Shown piece by piece: positions 7,574 through 14,712 of a DNA stretch of 21,542 nt (its first letter is position 1; every line of letters starts with the position of its first letter). The stretch is taken from NCBI GenBank assembly GCA_016928935.1, contig JAFGJU010000013.1, positions 1 to 21,542 of the forward strand, written 5' to 3'. Both the position numbers and the translations under genes were made by a program. Origin of the DNA: Candidatus Eiseniibacteriota bacterium (lineage in GTDB: Bacteria > Eisenbacteria > RBG-16-71-46 > JAFGJU01). Below the pieces are notes generated by a model. The model worked only from the letters and a program-made list of their open reading frames with translations, had not been told where the DNA came from and searched no databases.

Positions 7574-7676
7574 GCCCGATGTGAAGCCCGGCACTTCGCG
7601 AGGCGGCCGGCCGTCCTGACTGCGTCGATACCGCTGTCCGGTCTGCCAGCGCCCTCAACCGGCGCTCCTGCCGAGT

Positions 7677-7705
7677 ATGATATGGCAGACTCACGCTCTC
7701 ATCAA
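7677..7705 (-). promoter_or_regulatory. sigma70 promoter of the methyltransferase gene
   Basis: On the minus strand TTGATG (7700-7705), a 17-base spacer and TATCAT (7677-7682). The start would be near 7670, leaving a leader of about 110 bases. It lies between the divergent methyltransferase and second glycosyltransferase genes, a 444-base intergenic stretch with no other gene. Confidence 0.48.
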
Positions 7706-7830
7706 CGTTCAAATGCCGGCGTGCCCCCGCCCCGGCAGCGCGCGCCGCGGACACCGCCCGCACCACAGCCCGATTGACGCCTGCGGCCGGACGCCCGCGG
7801 AACAAGGGGTTTATTGACCCGAACGGAAAG

Positions 7831-7839
7831 TGCTACAAT
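7831..7839 (+). promoter_or_regulatory. extended -10 promoter of the second glycosyltransferase
   Basis: TGCTACAAT is an extended -10 box (TGn plus TACAAT). TTGACC lies upstream, but the spacer is only 14 bases, so the -35 is poor. The start would be near 7846, about 160 bases before the ATG at 8006. A reading frame open from a TTG at 7814 spans this promoter and is therefore not the gene's N-terminus. Confidence 0.48.
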
Positions 7840-7878
7840 CCGCGCACACCGGCCTGTGCCGACTCGCCGAAGCGCGGG

Positions 7879-7925
7879 GGCGTCTCGCGTGACGGGCCCG
7901 GAAGACGGCACCCACGCGCGACGCC
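7879..7925 (+). other. 13-bp hairpin in the 5' leader of the second glycosyltransferase
   Basis: GGCGTCTCGCGTG (7879-7891) pairs with CACGCGCGACGCC (7913-7925) over 13 positions with one mismatch. The 21-base loop contains the palindrome CGGGCCCG (7893-7900). It lies between the predicted promoter and the start codon. No T-run follows, so it does not look like a simple terminator. No known riboswitch was recognised. Confidence 0.45.
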
Positions 7926-7992
7926 GCGGGGCAGAGAGGGGGCGCGGGCGCTCCGGGAGGCGCGAGCCGATTTGCGCCGGTGACGGGTCAGC

Positions 7993-7998
7993 GGAGGG
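7993..7998 (+). promoter_or_regulatory. ribosome binding site deciding the second glycosyltransferase start
   Basis: GGAGGG, 7 bases before the ATG at 8006. It supports the 400-residue product starting MRIGIDARW, which matches the usual beginning of GT4 proteins. Confidence 0.65.
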
Positions 7999-8005
7999 CC
8001 AACGG

Positions 8006-9208
8006 ATGAGAATCGGTATTGACGCTCGCTGGATTTTTCGCGAGCTCAGCGGCATCGGCATCTACACTCGGGAGATGATACGTTGTCTGGCGGACATCGA
8101 CCGCGAGAACGAGTACGTGCTCTTCTTCGACCGTCCGGAGGCGCTCGAGGAAACATGTCGCCTGGCACAGCTCAGCAAGGCCCCCAATTTCAGCCCCCTG
8201 CTGCTCGCGTACGGACCGTTTTCGCTTCGGGGCCAGCTCGTCCAGCCGACTGTGTTCCGGAAGCTGCGTCTGGACGTCTTCCACTCTCCCAACTACATGG
8301 TACCCCTGCGGGCCTTCCCAAAAGGTCGAGCCGGAAGGACGACCTGTGTGGTGAACGTCCACGACGTAATTCCTCTTCTCTTTCGCAATCGCCTCTCGAG
8401 GTCGAAGAAGGCGCGTCTGTTCCCGCTGTACCGCAGAATAATGCTGGAGGTGGGACGGCGTGCGGACCTGATCATCACCGGCAGCACGTGCAGTCGCACC
8501 GACGTCCTCCGCGAACTGAGGATCAAGGACCCGGGCAGGGTGATAGTGATACCGGACGGTGTTGACCCGCGTTTCGCGCCGTCGTCGGTGGAGCCCCGCA
8601 CGGGTGACATCACGATTCTGTATGTCGGGCGACTGGACCCGTACAAGAACGTTCCCAGGCTGGTGGAAGCGTTCTCCACAGTCCGAAAAGGCTCCGCCCC
8701 GGGTGCCAGGCTCAAGATCGTCGGGCCGAAGGACGAGCGCTACCCGGAGGCGGCTCTTCTGGCCGAGTCGCTGGGTGTCGCCCCTTTCGTGGAGTGGGTC
8801 GGCTACGTGGGAGACGAGGATCTCGTGCGAGCCTACCAGCAGGCCGCGGTGCTGGTTCTGCCGTCTCACTACGAGGGATTCGGCCTGCCGGCGCTGGAGG
8901 CCATGGCCTGCGGGACACCGGTGATCTGCAGTAATTCCTCTTCGCTGCCCGAGGTCGTGGGAGACGCGGCGCTTCTGGTCGACCCGGACAACACCGATGA
9001 ACTCGTGACCGCGATCGCAAGAGTCTTGTCTGACCAGACCCTGCGTTCGGACCTGCGCGAAAAGGGGCTGCGGCGGGCGGCTCGGTTCAGCTGGCGGCAC
9101 ACGGCGGCGCTCACCCTCGACGCCTATCGGTCGTCCCTCAGTCGCGGAGCCGGGGAGGGTGAACTCCGAGGCGCCCGCAGTGGGCACGGAGCGGGTGACG
9201 CAGCATAG
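8006..9208 (+). CDS. GT4-family glycosyltransferase (GT-B fold)
   Basis: A 400-residue GT4 enzyme. The N-terminus MRIGIDARWIFRELSGIGIY has the acceptor-domain glycine motif (SGIGIY, 15-20). The donor half has LYVGRLDPYKN (205-215, Lys214), VEWVGYVGDEDL (262-273) and YEGFGLPALE with Glu290 and Glu298 (E-x7-E). MACGTPVICSNSSSLPEVVGDAALLVDP (300-327) is the nucleotide-sugar site. The last 20 residues are rich in Gly, Arg and Ala and look disordered. It is most similar in this window to the glycosyltransferase at 5456-6634. It sits alone on the plus strand, convergent with the four-gene minus-strand polysaccharide operon. It probably adds one sugar of the repeat unit; donor and acceptor are unknown. 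Confidence 0.92.
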   Translation: MRIGIDARWIFRELSGIGIYTREMIRCLADIDRENEYVLFFDRPEALEETCRLAQLSKAPNFSPLLLAYGPFSLRGQLVQPTVFRKLRLDVFHSPNYMVPLRAFPKGRAGRTTCVVNVHDVIPLLFRNRLSRSKKARLFPLYRRIMLEVGRRADLIITGSTCSRTDVLRELRIKDPGRVIVIPDGVDPRFAPSSVEPRTGDITILYVGRLDPYKNVPRLVEAFSTVRKGSAPGARLKIVGPKDERYPEAALLAESLGVAPFVEWVGYVGDEDLVRAYQQAAVLVLPSHYEGFGLPALEAMACGTPVICSNSSSLPEVVGDAALLVDPDNTDELVTAIARVLSDQTLRSDLREKGLRRAARFSWRHTAALTLDAYRSSLSRGAGEGELRGARSGHGAGDAA

Positions 9209-9284
9209 CTTCCTTGCGCCCGAGGCACGCCGTCAAGCACTTCTCCCGTGTTGCAGTCCACCCCGGCGACCGGAATGCGCTCGC

Positions 9285-10718
9285 TCAACCCGCTCTCCCG
9301 ACTGCCGCCCTTATCATCTCCTTGTTGACTCCGCCCGTCAGAAACAAGACGACAACGTATGCGACGACCCCGGCCGCCACCCGAATGACCAGGCCGGCGC
9401 CCCCGAGAGCCAACACTGCGGCAGTCATCACCAGGCCGGCGAAGCCGGCCTTGAAGACGGAGCTCAGTCTCGGCGTCCAACCCACGTGCCTTCTGACGAT
9501 CACGTATACCGCGCCGCACGCCCACGCTTCGGTCACCGCGGTGATTACCGCAGCCGCGTAGTAGGAGTACATCGGAATAAACGCGAGGTTCAACCCAACG
9601 TTGACTATTACGCTTATCAGGTAGACCTTGACCAGGCGCCTCTGGAGGTTGGCGGCGATAATCACATTCACCGCGAGCATGCTCAGATAGATGAGCGCCA
9701 TCGCGAACACGAGTATCCGTAGAAGCGGAACCGACAGCGCGAACTCGGCACCGGCAAAGACCCTGACGAGGTCCGGAGCGAGAACAAACACCCCGAATGC
9801 CAACGGAACGGCCATCAGGGCAAGGAAGTCGAAGGCCCTCTGAATGCCCCCAAACAGCCGCTCGTCGCGGTCCGCCAGGTACTTGGAGATGACCGGCAGG
9901 ATGGAACCCACGAACATCGCCGGCAGAGAGATCAGAATCTCCAGTATCTTGTACGGCACCCCGTAGATGCCCACTTCCCAGGGACCCCATACTAACGACA
10001 GGATGATGTGGTCTATCTTGAAGTAGACCACGCCGAGCAGGAAGATCACGCCAAACGGCAATATCTCCGGAATCAGACGGCGCCAGTACCGCCAGTCGAA
10101 TAGAACCCGGATTCTGATGAGCGGCCGTGCCAGGACGACCGCCAGCACAAACGCCGCCAGGTTGCCCAGGCTGTTCACCGCTATGACGGCAAGAAAGCCG
10201 AGGCGCGCCTTGATACAATAGACCACCAGCGCCAGGATCAATGCCTTCCCGAAGGTGTCGACGATCACGGCCCTGTCCATCTTCAGGTCGGCCTGAAAGA
10301 CAGCGGCCAGCGTTTGGTTCAAGAGGATGAAGAACGACGCAAAAGCGGCCACGGCAATCCCGACCTTGACGTCGTAGCTGTACTGGGGAATCAGAAAACC
10401 GACGAGCGGCGCCAGGGTCAGAACGCCGAGCGCCAAGACAATCCGGAGCGCAAACGCGTTGCCGAATATTTCCTCTCTGCGTTCGGGAGTCTTGGCGATG
10501 TCCCTGACCACGATGGAGAAGATGCCGAAATCAGCGACGATGGCAAAGAACCCGAGAAAAGCGAACACGACGGTGTACTGGCCGTAACCCGACACGCCAA
10601 GGTGGCGAGTCAGAAGGCCGAGCATGACTATCCCGATGGCGGTGGTGATCGCCCTGCCGACGAATTGCACTGCCGTGTTATAGGCGACGCGAGAAGTGAG
10701 GCTTCTTCCGGAGTTCAG
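9285..10718 (-). CDS. Wzx-like lipid-linked oligosaccharide flippase (MATE/MOP superfamily)
   Basis: A polysaccharide flippase with 12-14 predicted membrane helices. From the GTG at 10670 it is 461 residues. The segment just upstream of that GTG is in frame and reads SRVAYNTAV, which continues the conserved first helix (NTAVQFVGRAITTAIGIVMLGLLTRHLG). I therefore place the start at a CTG at 10716-10718, giving 477 residues. That CTG overlaps the TGA stop of the preceding gene as CTGA and has AAGGGAGAG 8 bases upstream. DFGIFSIVVRDIAK and FFILLNQTLAAVFQADLKM are typical of the family. Its role is to flip undecaprenyl-diphosphate-linked repeat units to the periplasm. It is the last gene of the ligase-GT4-PGT-flippase operon. 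If the non-standard start is wrong, the GTG at 10670 is the fallback; it has no ribosome site. Confidence 0.9.
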   Translation of the reverse strand: MNSGRSLTSRVAYNTAVQFVGRAITTAIGIVMLGLLTRHLGVSGYGQYTVVFAFLGFFAIVADFGIFSIVVRDIAKTPERREEIFGNAFALRIVLALGVLTLAPLVGFLIPQYSYDVKVGIAVAAFASFFILLNQTLAAVFQADLKMDRAVIVDTFGKALILALVVYCIKARLGFLAVIAVNSLGNLAAFVLAVVLARPLIRIRVLFDWRYWRRLIPEILPFGVIFLLGVVYFKIDHIILSLVWGPWEVGIYGVPYKILEILISLPAMFVGSILPVISKYLADRDERLFGGIQRAFDFLALMAVPLAFGVFVLAPDLVRVFAGAEFALSVPLLRILVFAMALIYLSMLAVNVIIAANLQRRLVKVYLISVIVNVGLNLAFIPMYSYYAAAVITAVTEAWACGAVYVIVRRHVGWTPRLSSVFKAGFAGLVMTAAVLALGGAGLVIRVAAGVVAYVVVLFLTGGVNKEMIRAAVGRAG

Positions 10719-12124
10719 TAGCTGTTCTCTCCCTTGAGGACGGCCCAGACTGTCATCAGAAGTATCCTGATGTCCAACACGAGCGACCAGTTTTCAACGT
10801 AGTATAGGTCGTACCGGGTCCTCTCCTCGATCGGAGCGTTGCCCCGCAAGCCGTGAACCTGCGCCCACCCGGTCATGCCCGACTTGACTCTGTGCCGCTC
10901 GAGATACTTGGGAATCCTGGCTGTGAATCGCTCGACAAAGTACTGCCTCTCCGGACGCGGGCCGACCAGGCTCATGTCTCCGCGCAGGACGTTCCACATC
11001 TGCGGAAACTCGTCCATGCTCGTCTTTCGCAGTACCCTGCCCACCCGGGTGACCCGCGGGTCTCCCTTGACCGCCCAGACCGGACCGCTCTTACTCTCCG
11101 CGTCCGTGGTCATCGTCCGAAACTTGAGCAGTTGAAACCGGCGCCCGTCCATGCCTATGCGCTCCTGTCTATACATGACGCTGCCTCCGGAATCCAGGAG
11201 CACGGCCAGACCGATGACGAGGAACAGCGGCCACAGAAGAAGCAGCGCAATCGAGGAGAGGAGGACGTCAAACGCGCGCTTGAAGACGTGGTTCCAGCCC
11301 GTGATTGCCACGTCCTTGACCTTGAGGACCGGAATCCCCTCCAGGTCTTCCACGCGAACACGACTGGTCATGATGTCCAGAAGACTGGGAACGAGGTAGA
11401 AATCCACGTTGAGCCCCGTGCATTCGTTGAGAAGCGCAAACAACCTGGGCATCTCGGCGTCGTCCGGGACAAGGAAAAAAGTCCAGATTTCCCCGCCCGC
11501 CGCCACGGCGGCGACGTCTTCGAGCTCTCCCAGGGAGGGCAGCTTCTCGCGCAGGAACTCGTTCCCGCCGAAGTGTCCCACGAACTGAAAGCCCAGCCCG
11601 GGGCGCCGGTCCACGTTCTTGAGAAGATGCTCGCCCCACCTGCTGGAACCGACGATCGCGGCCTTGAGCAGCCTCCTACCCCCTCTGTGTAGATGCCTCT
11701 CGTAGTGGATCAGAGCGACCCTGCCCGCACCCAGCAGTACGATGCTCAACGCCCAGATCAGTACGAAGACCAACCTCGAATAGGAGAAGCCTCGGTAGAA
11801 GAAAGCTCCCGTCAGGACCACGAGCATCCCGAGCGAAACGCATCCCGCGACGCGGTAGAGCTCGTCCACCCTGCTCGCGTTTCTCCTTGCCCCATACATA
11901 TGGAGCGTCCTGAAGATGACCACCCACACCACCATCACGAACCACGAGCTGACCAGGTAGACGGCGAACGGGGGAAATCCCTTGACCACCGGCACCATAG
12001 ACGTCAGCGGGGAGTAGAAGCGAAGCCAATACGACAGGAGGAACGAAACCTCGATTCCCACAAGGTCCGTGACCACCTGCAGCAGTGGAATCAGAAGTTC
12101 ACCCCTGACTCGATGCGACCCCAT
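10715..12124 (-). CDS. polyprenyl-phosphate sugar-1-phosphate transferase (WbaP/WcaJ-type initiating enzyme)
   Basis: A 469-residue polyisoprenyl-phosphate hexose-1-phosphate transferase that starts repeat-unit synthesis by moving a sugar-1-phosphate from a nucleotide sugar to undecaprenyl phosphate. Four N-terminal membrane helices (about 12-34, 51-72, 93-110, 117-138) are followed by a Rossmann-like CoA-binding-type domain (about 153-260). The catalytic domain has KRAFD (282-286), a re-entrant/membrane helix (287-310), YRQERIG (318-324), KFRTM (334-338), the Asp371-Glu372 catalytic pair in TSMDEFPQMWNVL, and RGDMSLVGPRPE (381-392). The large-form architecture is typical of initiating enzymes. 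Its ATG lies inside the end of the preceding glycosyltransferase gene (26-base overlap) with GAGGG upstream, implying coupled translation. The exact sugar (glucose, galactose or other) is not decidable. Confidence 0.93.
   Translation of the reverse strand: MGSHRVRGELLIPLLQVVTDLVGIEVSFLLSYWLRFYSPLTSMVPVVKGFPPFAVYLVSSWFVMVVWVVIFRTLHMYGARRNASRVDELYRVAGCVSLGMLVVLTGAFFYRGFSYSRLVFVLIWALSIVLLGAGRVALIHYERHLHRGGRRLLKAAIVGSSRWGEHLLKNVDRRPGLGFQFVGHFGGNEFLREKLPSLGELEDVAAVAAGGEIWTFFLVPDDAEMPRLFALLNECTGLNVDFYLVPSLLDIMTSRVRVEDLEGIPVLKVKDVAITGWNHVFKRAFDVLLSSIALLLLWPLFLVIGLAVLLDSGGSVMYRQERIGMDGRRFQLLKFRTMTTDAESKSGPVWAVKGDPRVTRVGRVLRKTSMDEFPQMWNVLRGDMSLVGPRPERQYFVERFTARIPKYLERHRVKSGMTGWAQVHGLRGNAPIEERTRYDLYYVENWSLVLDIRILLMTVWAVLKGENSY
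10727..10735 (-). promoter_or_regulatory. ribosome binding site pointing to a CTG start for the flippase
   Basis: AAGGGAGAG on the minus strand ends 8 bases before the CTG at 10718. It lies within the last codons of the sugar-phosphate transferase gene. The GTG at 10670 has no such element. Confidence 0.45.
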
Positions 12125-13298
12125 CTTCGGCCCTCGACGAGAGTTGTCTGTCCACCAATTCCTTCATCTTGCTCTTGAACACCGCCCGGTCAAACTGCAG
12201 AGCGTGCCTCCGGATGGCCTCCGGGTCAAACTCCAGAGTGCGGAACCTGTGAACTGCCTCGACCAGCTGCGCCGGCGTTTGTTCCCTGAAGAATACGCCC
12301 GTATGCCCGGCCGCTCCCGCACGTCCCCCGGGTCTTGTGTGTCCCCCCTCTCCGGCGTCGTCATGCTCCGACGCCCACACCCCTCTCACCGTCTCGAGCG
12401 CCCCACCCCTACCCAGGGCTATGACTGGCTTGCCGAAACACTGAGCCTCCACTGGCACTATGCCGAAGTCCTCTTCTCCGGGAAAGACCAGGGCTCGGCA
12501 GTTCGCGTAGTATTCCCAGAGCCTGGCCGGCTCCACCCATCCCAAGAACTCGACGTTGCGTCCCGCCGCCCTCTTCAATCTCTTCTCTTCCTGACCAGTT
12601 CCGATTATGACCAGCCTCTCGCCCAACTGATTGAATGCCTCTATCGCGAGGCCTATCCGCTTGTAAGGGGCAAACGCCGAGACTATCAAGAAATACCCGA
12701 CGTCCTTGGAGGACAGCCAGGTGCTGTTCGTGTCCACGGGAGGAAAGACAACATCCGCACGTCTGCGATAGTAGCGCCATATTCTCCTGCGAACGTTCTC
12801 GGAATTGGCCGCAAACGCGTCCACTCTCTGCGAGCTGGCCACGTCCCACATCCTCAGGTAATTGGCCAGAAGCGAAACCGCCGACCTCGCGGGCCTGCTC
12901 AGCCGGTCGCCGCCGAAGTACTCATCGTACATCGCCCACACATAACGCATGGGGGTATGGCAGTAGCACACGTGAGTCGCGGCCGCTCCGGGAATCACGC
13001 CCTTGGCCACGCAGTGGCTTGAGGAGACGACCAGGTCGAAAGACCGCAGGTCGAACTGCTCTATGGCCGCTGGGAACAGCGGGAGGAAGCTGCGGTACTT
13101 CTTCCGCCCGAACGGCAACCTCTGGACGAACGACGTGTGGATGTCCATCCTTTCGATTGTCTCCGACACCGACCCTCTTACGTGGACCAGAGTGAAGACC
13201 GTCGCCGATGGGAACAGCTCGCACAGCGCCTCCAGGCACTTCTCTCCGCCGCGCATCCCAGTCAGCCAATCATGAACCAGAGCGACTCTCAGAGACAT
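12099..13298 (-). CDS. GT4-family glycosyltransferase (WbaZ/mannosyltransferase-like)
   Basis: A 399-residue GT4 enzyme of the type often annotated WbaZ-like or mannosyltransferase. Seen are RVALVHDWLTGMRGGEKCLE (4-23), YCHTPMRYVWAMYDEYFG (112-129), PPVDT (186-190), SAFAPYKRIGLAIEAFN (207-223) and EDFGIVPVEAQCFGKPVIALG with Glu276 and Glu284 (E-x7-E). Between GGALETV (298-304) and GVFF (334-337), where relatives have a short loop, there is a Gly/Ala/His-rich insert of about 25 residues (305-332). It overlaps the end of the ligase gene by 29 bases upstream and the sugar-phosphate transferase start by 26 bases downstream, so translation is coupled; its own ribosome site is poor. It probably adds a sugar to the lipid-linked repeat unit. 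Confidence 0.9.
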   Translation of the reverse strand: MSLRVALVHDWLTGMRGGEKCLEALCELFPSATVFTLVHVRGSVSETIERMDIHTSFVQRLPFGRKKYRSFLPLFPAAIEQFDLRSFDLVVSSSHCVAKGVIPGAAATHVCYCHTPMRYVWAMYDEYFGGDRLSRPARSAVSLLANYLRMWDVASSQRVDAFAANSENVRRRIWRYYRRRADVVFPPVDTNSTWLSSKDVGYFLIVSAFAPYKRIGLAIEAFNQLGERLVIIGTGQEEKRLKRAAGRNVEFLGWVEPARLWEYYANCRALVFPGEEDFGIVPVEAQCFGKPVIALGRGGALETVRGVWASEHDDAGEGGHTRPGGRAGAAGHTGVFFREQTPAQLVEAVHRFRTLEFDPEAIRRHALQFDRAVFKSKMKELVDRQLSSRAEDGVASSQG

Positions 13299-14496
13299 GT
13301 TCAGCCTGTGTCCTGTACATTCGGCCGGCGCAGAGGGTCAGACCCACGGTCAGCCACAAAAGCATCGCGATTTCGGCGTCCCCGAAGTTCCATTCGAATA
13401 GACCGTTCACCTGAAAGCCGACGTAGGCGGCCAGGCCCCCCACAGCGGTGCTCTTGAGCAGCCATTCCCTCCCGGGGATCGAACGGGCGACGTTGAGCTC
13501 CGTCAGGAAAATCCTCACCGAGAGCGCCAGGAAGAAGATCAGCCCTGGAAGACCCAGCGTCGCCGCGAACATCACAAGATTGTTGTGCAGGTGCCCGTGC
13601 TTCTCCAGGGCCTCCGGAGGCCTGTACGGCTCGTACCACTCGGTCAGGTCCACGTCCCCCACGCCCGTCAGCGGATGGTCTCTCATGATCTCGAACCCCG
13701 CCCTCCACATCTGGACACGTTCCACGTTGTGCCTGTGGCGCGGGTTGAAGACGCTCGTTGCGCGCTCCCTGAAGGACGCCGGCGCCAGGAGAAGGAAAGC
13801 CGTGAGTCCGACCGCCAGCCCTGCCAGCAGGCCCGCGGCCAACCTTCTGCTCTGAAACACCGCAATGGTGAGTGTTCCCGCCAGAAACCCAAGCCACGAG
13901 CTGCGCGTGAACGTGAAAGTCAAGCAGGCCGCCACGAGAACGCCCGTCACCCAGGCGGTCAACTTCCAACGGGTCGGAGCTCCCGAAAACCCGAACGAGA
14001 AGGCCATCAACCCCATCATCATCAGGATTCCGCCGGAGGTCATGTAATGGTGGAGCAGGTAAAGCCGGCCCTCCAGTCCACCCGGTCCCGAGAAGTACTT
14101 CTGAATGCCGACGAGAGACAGGAGGACCATCGTCACCGAAAGAGCCCCGAGCAGGACCGAGAGAGGCCGTCTCTCGCTCACGTTCGCCACCACCAGGTAG
14201 ACGATGGGAATGAGCAGAATCCGCTTCAAGAAGATTGGAAACATCTCCCTTGCGCCCGAGAACACCATGGTGCTGGCCCCCACGACCAGGTACGCCAGGA
14301 AGAAGAGGTCCAGTGGAGTCCGGGGGATCTCCGACTTCCTGTTCAAGATCATGACTAATGCCCAGCAGAAAAGGGCCAGGTAAAGGGCGGATTGTGCGAC
14401 CGCTATGGAGAAGCAGCACCCTGCCGCGAAAATCAGTATGAGGACACTTAACAGTCTTCTCAGGGGCACTGCGTCAAGTCCCATGCCGAATACCAA
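13270..14496 (-). CDS. O-antigen ligase / Wzy-like polymerase membrane protein
   Basis: A 408-residue multi-spanning protein (about 10-12 helices) of the O-antigen ligase/polymerase (Wzy_C) family. The large periplasmic loop after the central helices carries FEIMRDHPLTGVGDVDL (268-284) and EKHGHLHNNLVMFAATLGLPGLI (298-320). The HxHN histidines (302, 304) correspond to the catalytic region of WaaL-type ligases. TRSSWLGF (197-204) supplies a conserved arginine. Sequence alone does not separate ligase from polymerase; the operon otherwise lacks a polymerase, so either role fits. The frame begins with TTG at 14496 with GGAAG 10 bases upstream; an ATG at 14484 is the alternative. It is the first gene of the four-gene minus-strand operon. 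Confidence 0.88.
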   Translation of the reverse strand: MVFGMGLDAVPLRRLLSVLILIFAAGCCFSIAVAQSALYLALFCWALVMILNRKSEIPRTPLDLFFLAYLVVGASTMVFSGAREMFPIFLKRILLIPIVYLVVANVSERRPLSVLLGALSVTMVLLSLVGIQKYFSGPGGLEGRLYLLHHYMTSGGILMMMGLMAFSFGFSGAPTRWKLTAWVTGVLVAACLTFTFTRSSWLGFLAGTLTIAVFQSRRLAAGLLAGLAVGLTAFLLLAPASFRERATSVFNPRHRHNVERVQMWRAGFEIMRDHPLTGVGDVDLTEWYEPYRPPEALEKHGHLHNNLVMFAATLGLPGLIFFLALSVRIFLTELNVARSIPGREWLLKSTAVGGLAAYVGFQVNGLFEWNFGDAEIAMLLWLTVGLTLCAGRMYRTQAEHVSESRSGS

Positions 14497-14524
14497 ACAC
14501 GCGTCGCTTCCTGCAAGCGGCCCA

Positions 14525-14552
14525 CCTGAACCCGGGGCGCCTCCGGGTCAGG
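14525..14552 (-). other. stem-loop at the predicted 5' end of the polysaccharide operon mRNA
   Basis: On the minus strand CCTGACCCGG pairs with CCGGGTTCAGG with a single bulged base and a 7-base loop (plus-strand arms 14525-14535 and 14543-14552). It would begin within a base or two of the predicted transcription start. Such 5' hairpins can protect mRNA; function here is inference. Confidence 0.35.
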
Positions 14553-14557
14553 CACGA

Positions 14558-14586
14558 AATATATTACACACGGCGGCTTCTTTCCA
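14558..14586 (-). promoter_or_regulatory. sigma70 promoter of the ligase-GT4-PGT-flippase operon
   Basis: On the minus strand TGGAAA (14581-14586), a 17-base spacer and TATATT (14558-14563), within an AT-rich run unusual for this region. The start would be near 14551, 55 bases before the TTG start codon. The stretch 14497-14712 holds no gene other than this promoter region. Confidence 0.48.
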
Positions 14587-14665
14587 GCGTAGATTTGGCG
14601 CGCCGACGCGCCGAGACGCGTTGATCAAGGGAAATTGAGCGTCAGTCGCGGGGAGGAATGTCAAG

Positions 14666-14681
14666 ACGGGACTCGGCCCGT
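14666..14681 (-). terminator. weak terminator candidate after the pseudo-ATPase gene
   Basis: On the minus strand ACGGG and CCCGT form a 5-bp stem with a 6-base loop, followed by CTTGACATT. The stem is short and the T-run poor. Confidence 0.2.
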
Positions 14682-14712
14682 GCACAGGTCGTGTAAGGCC
14701 CGCCGCACTCGC

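Noticed and set aside
7561..7577. Plus-strand TGGCACT-CCTC-TTGCCC resembles a sigma54 -24/-12 promoter with exact spacing.
   Set aside because: It coincides exactly with the start codon and ribosome site of the minus-strand methyltransferase, which explains the bases, and the next plus-strand gene begins 430 bases away with its own promoter. Probably chance.
7814..8005. A longer N-terminus for the second glycosyltransferase from a TTG at 7814.
   Set aside because: The extension is Arg/Gly-rich, contains the predicted promoter, and the ATG at 8006 has a good ribosome site and the conserved GT4 beginning.
14597..14612. GGCGCG/CGCGCC hairpin near the polysaccharide operon promoter as a terminator.
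   Set aside because: The stem is six bases in GC-rich sequence and no T-run follows in either direction.
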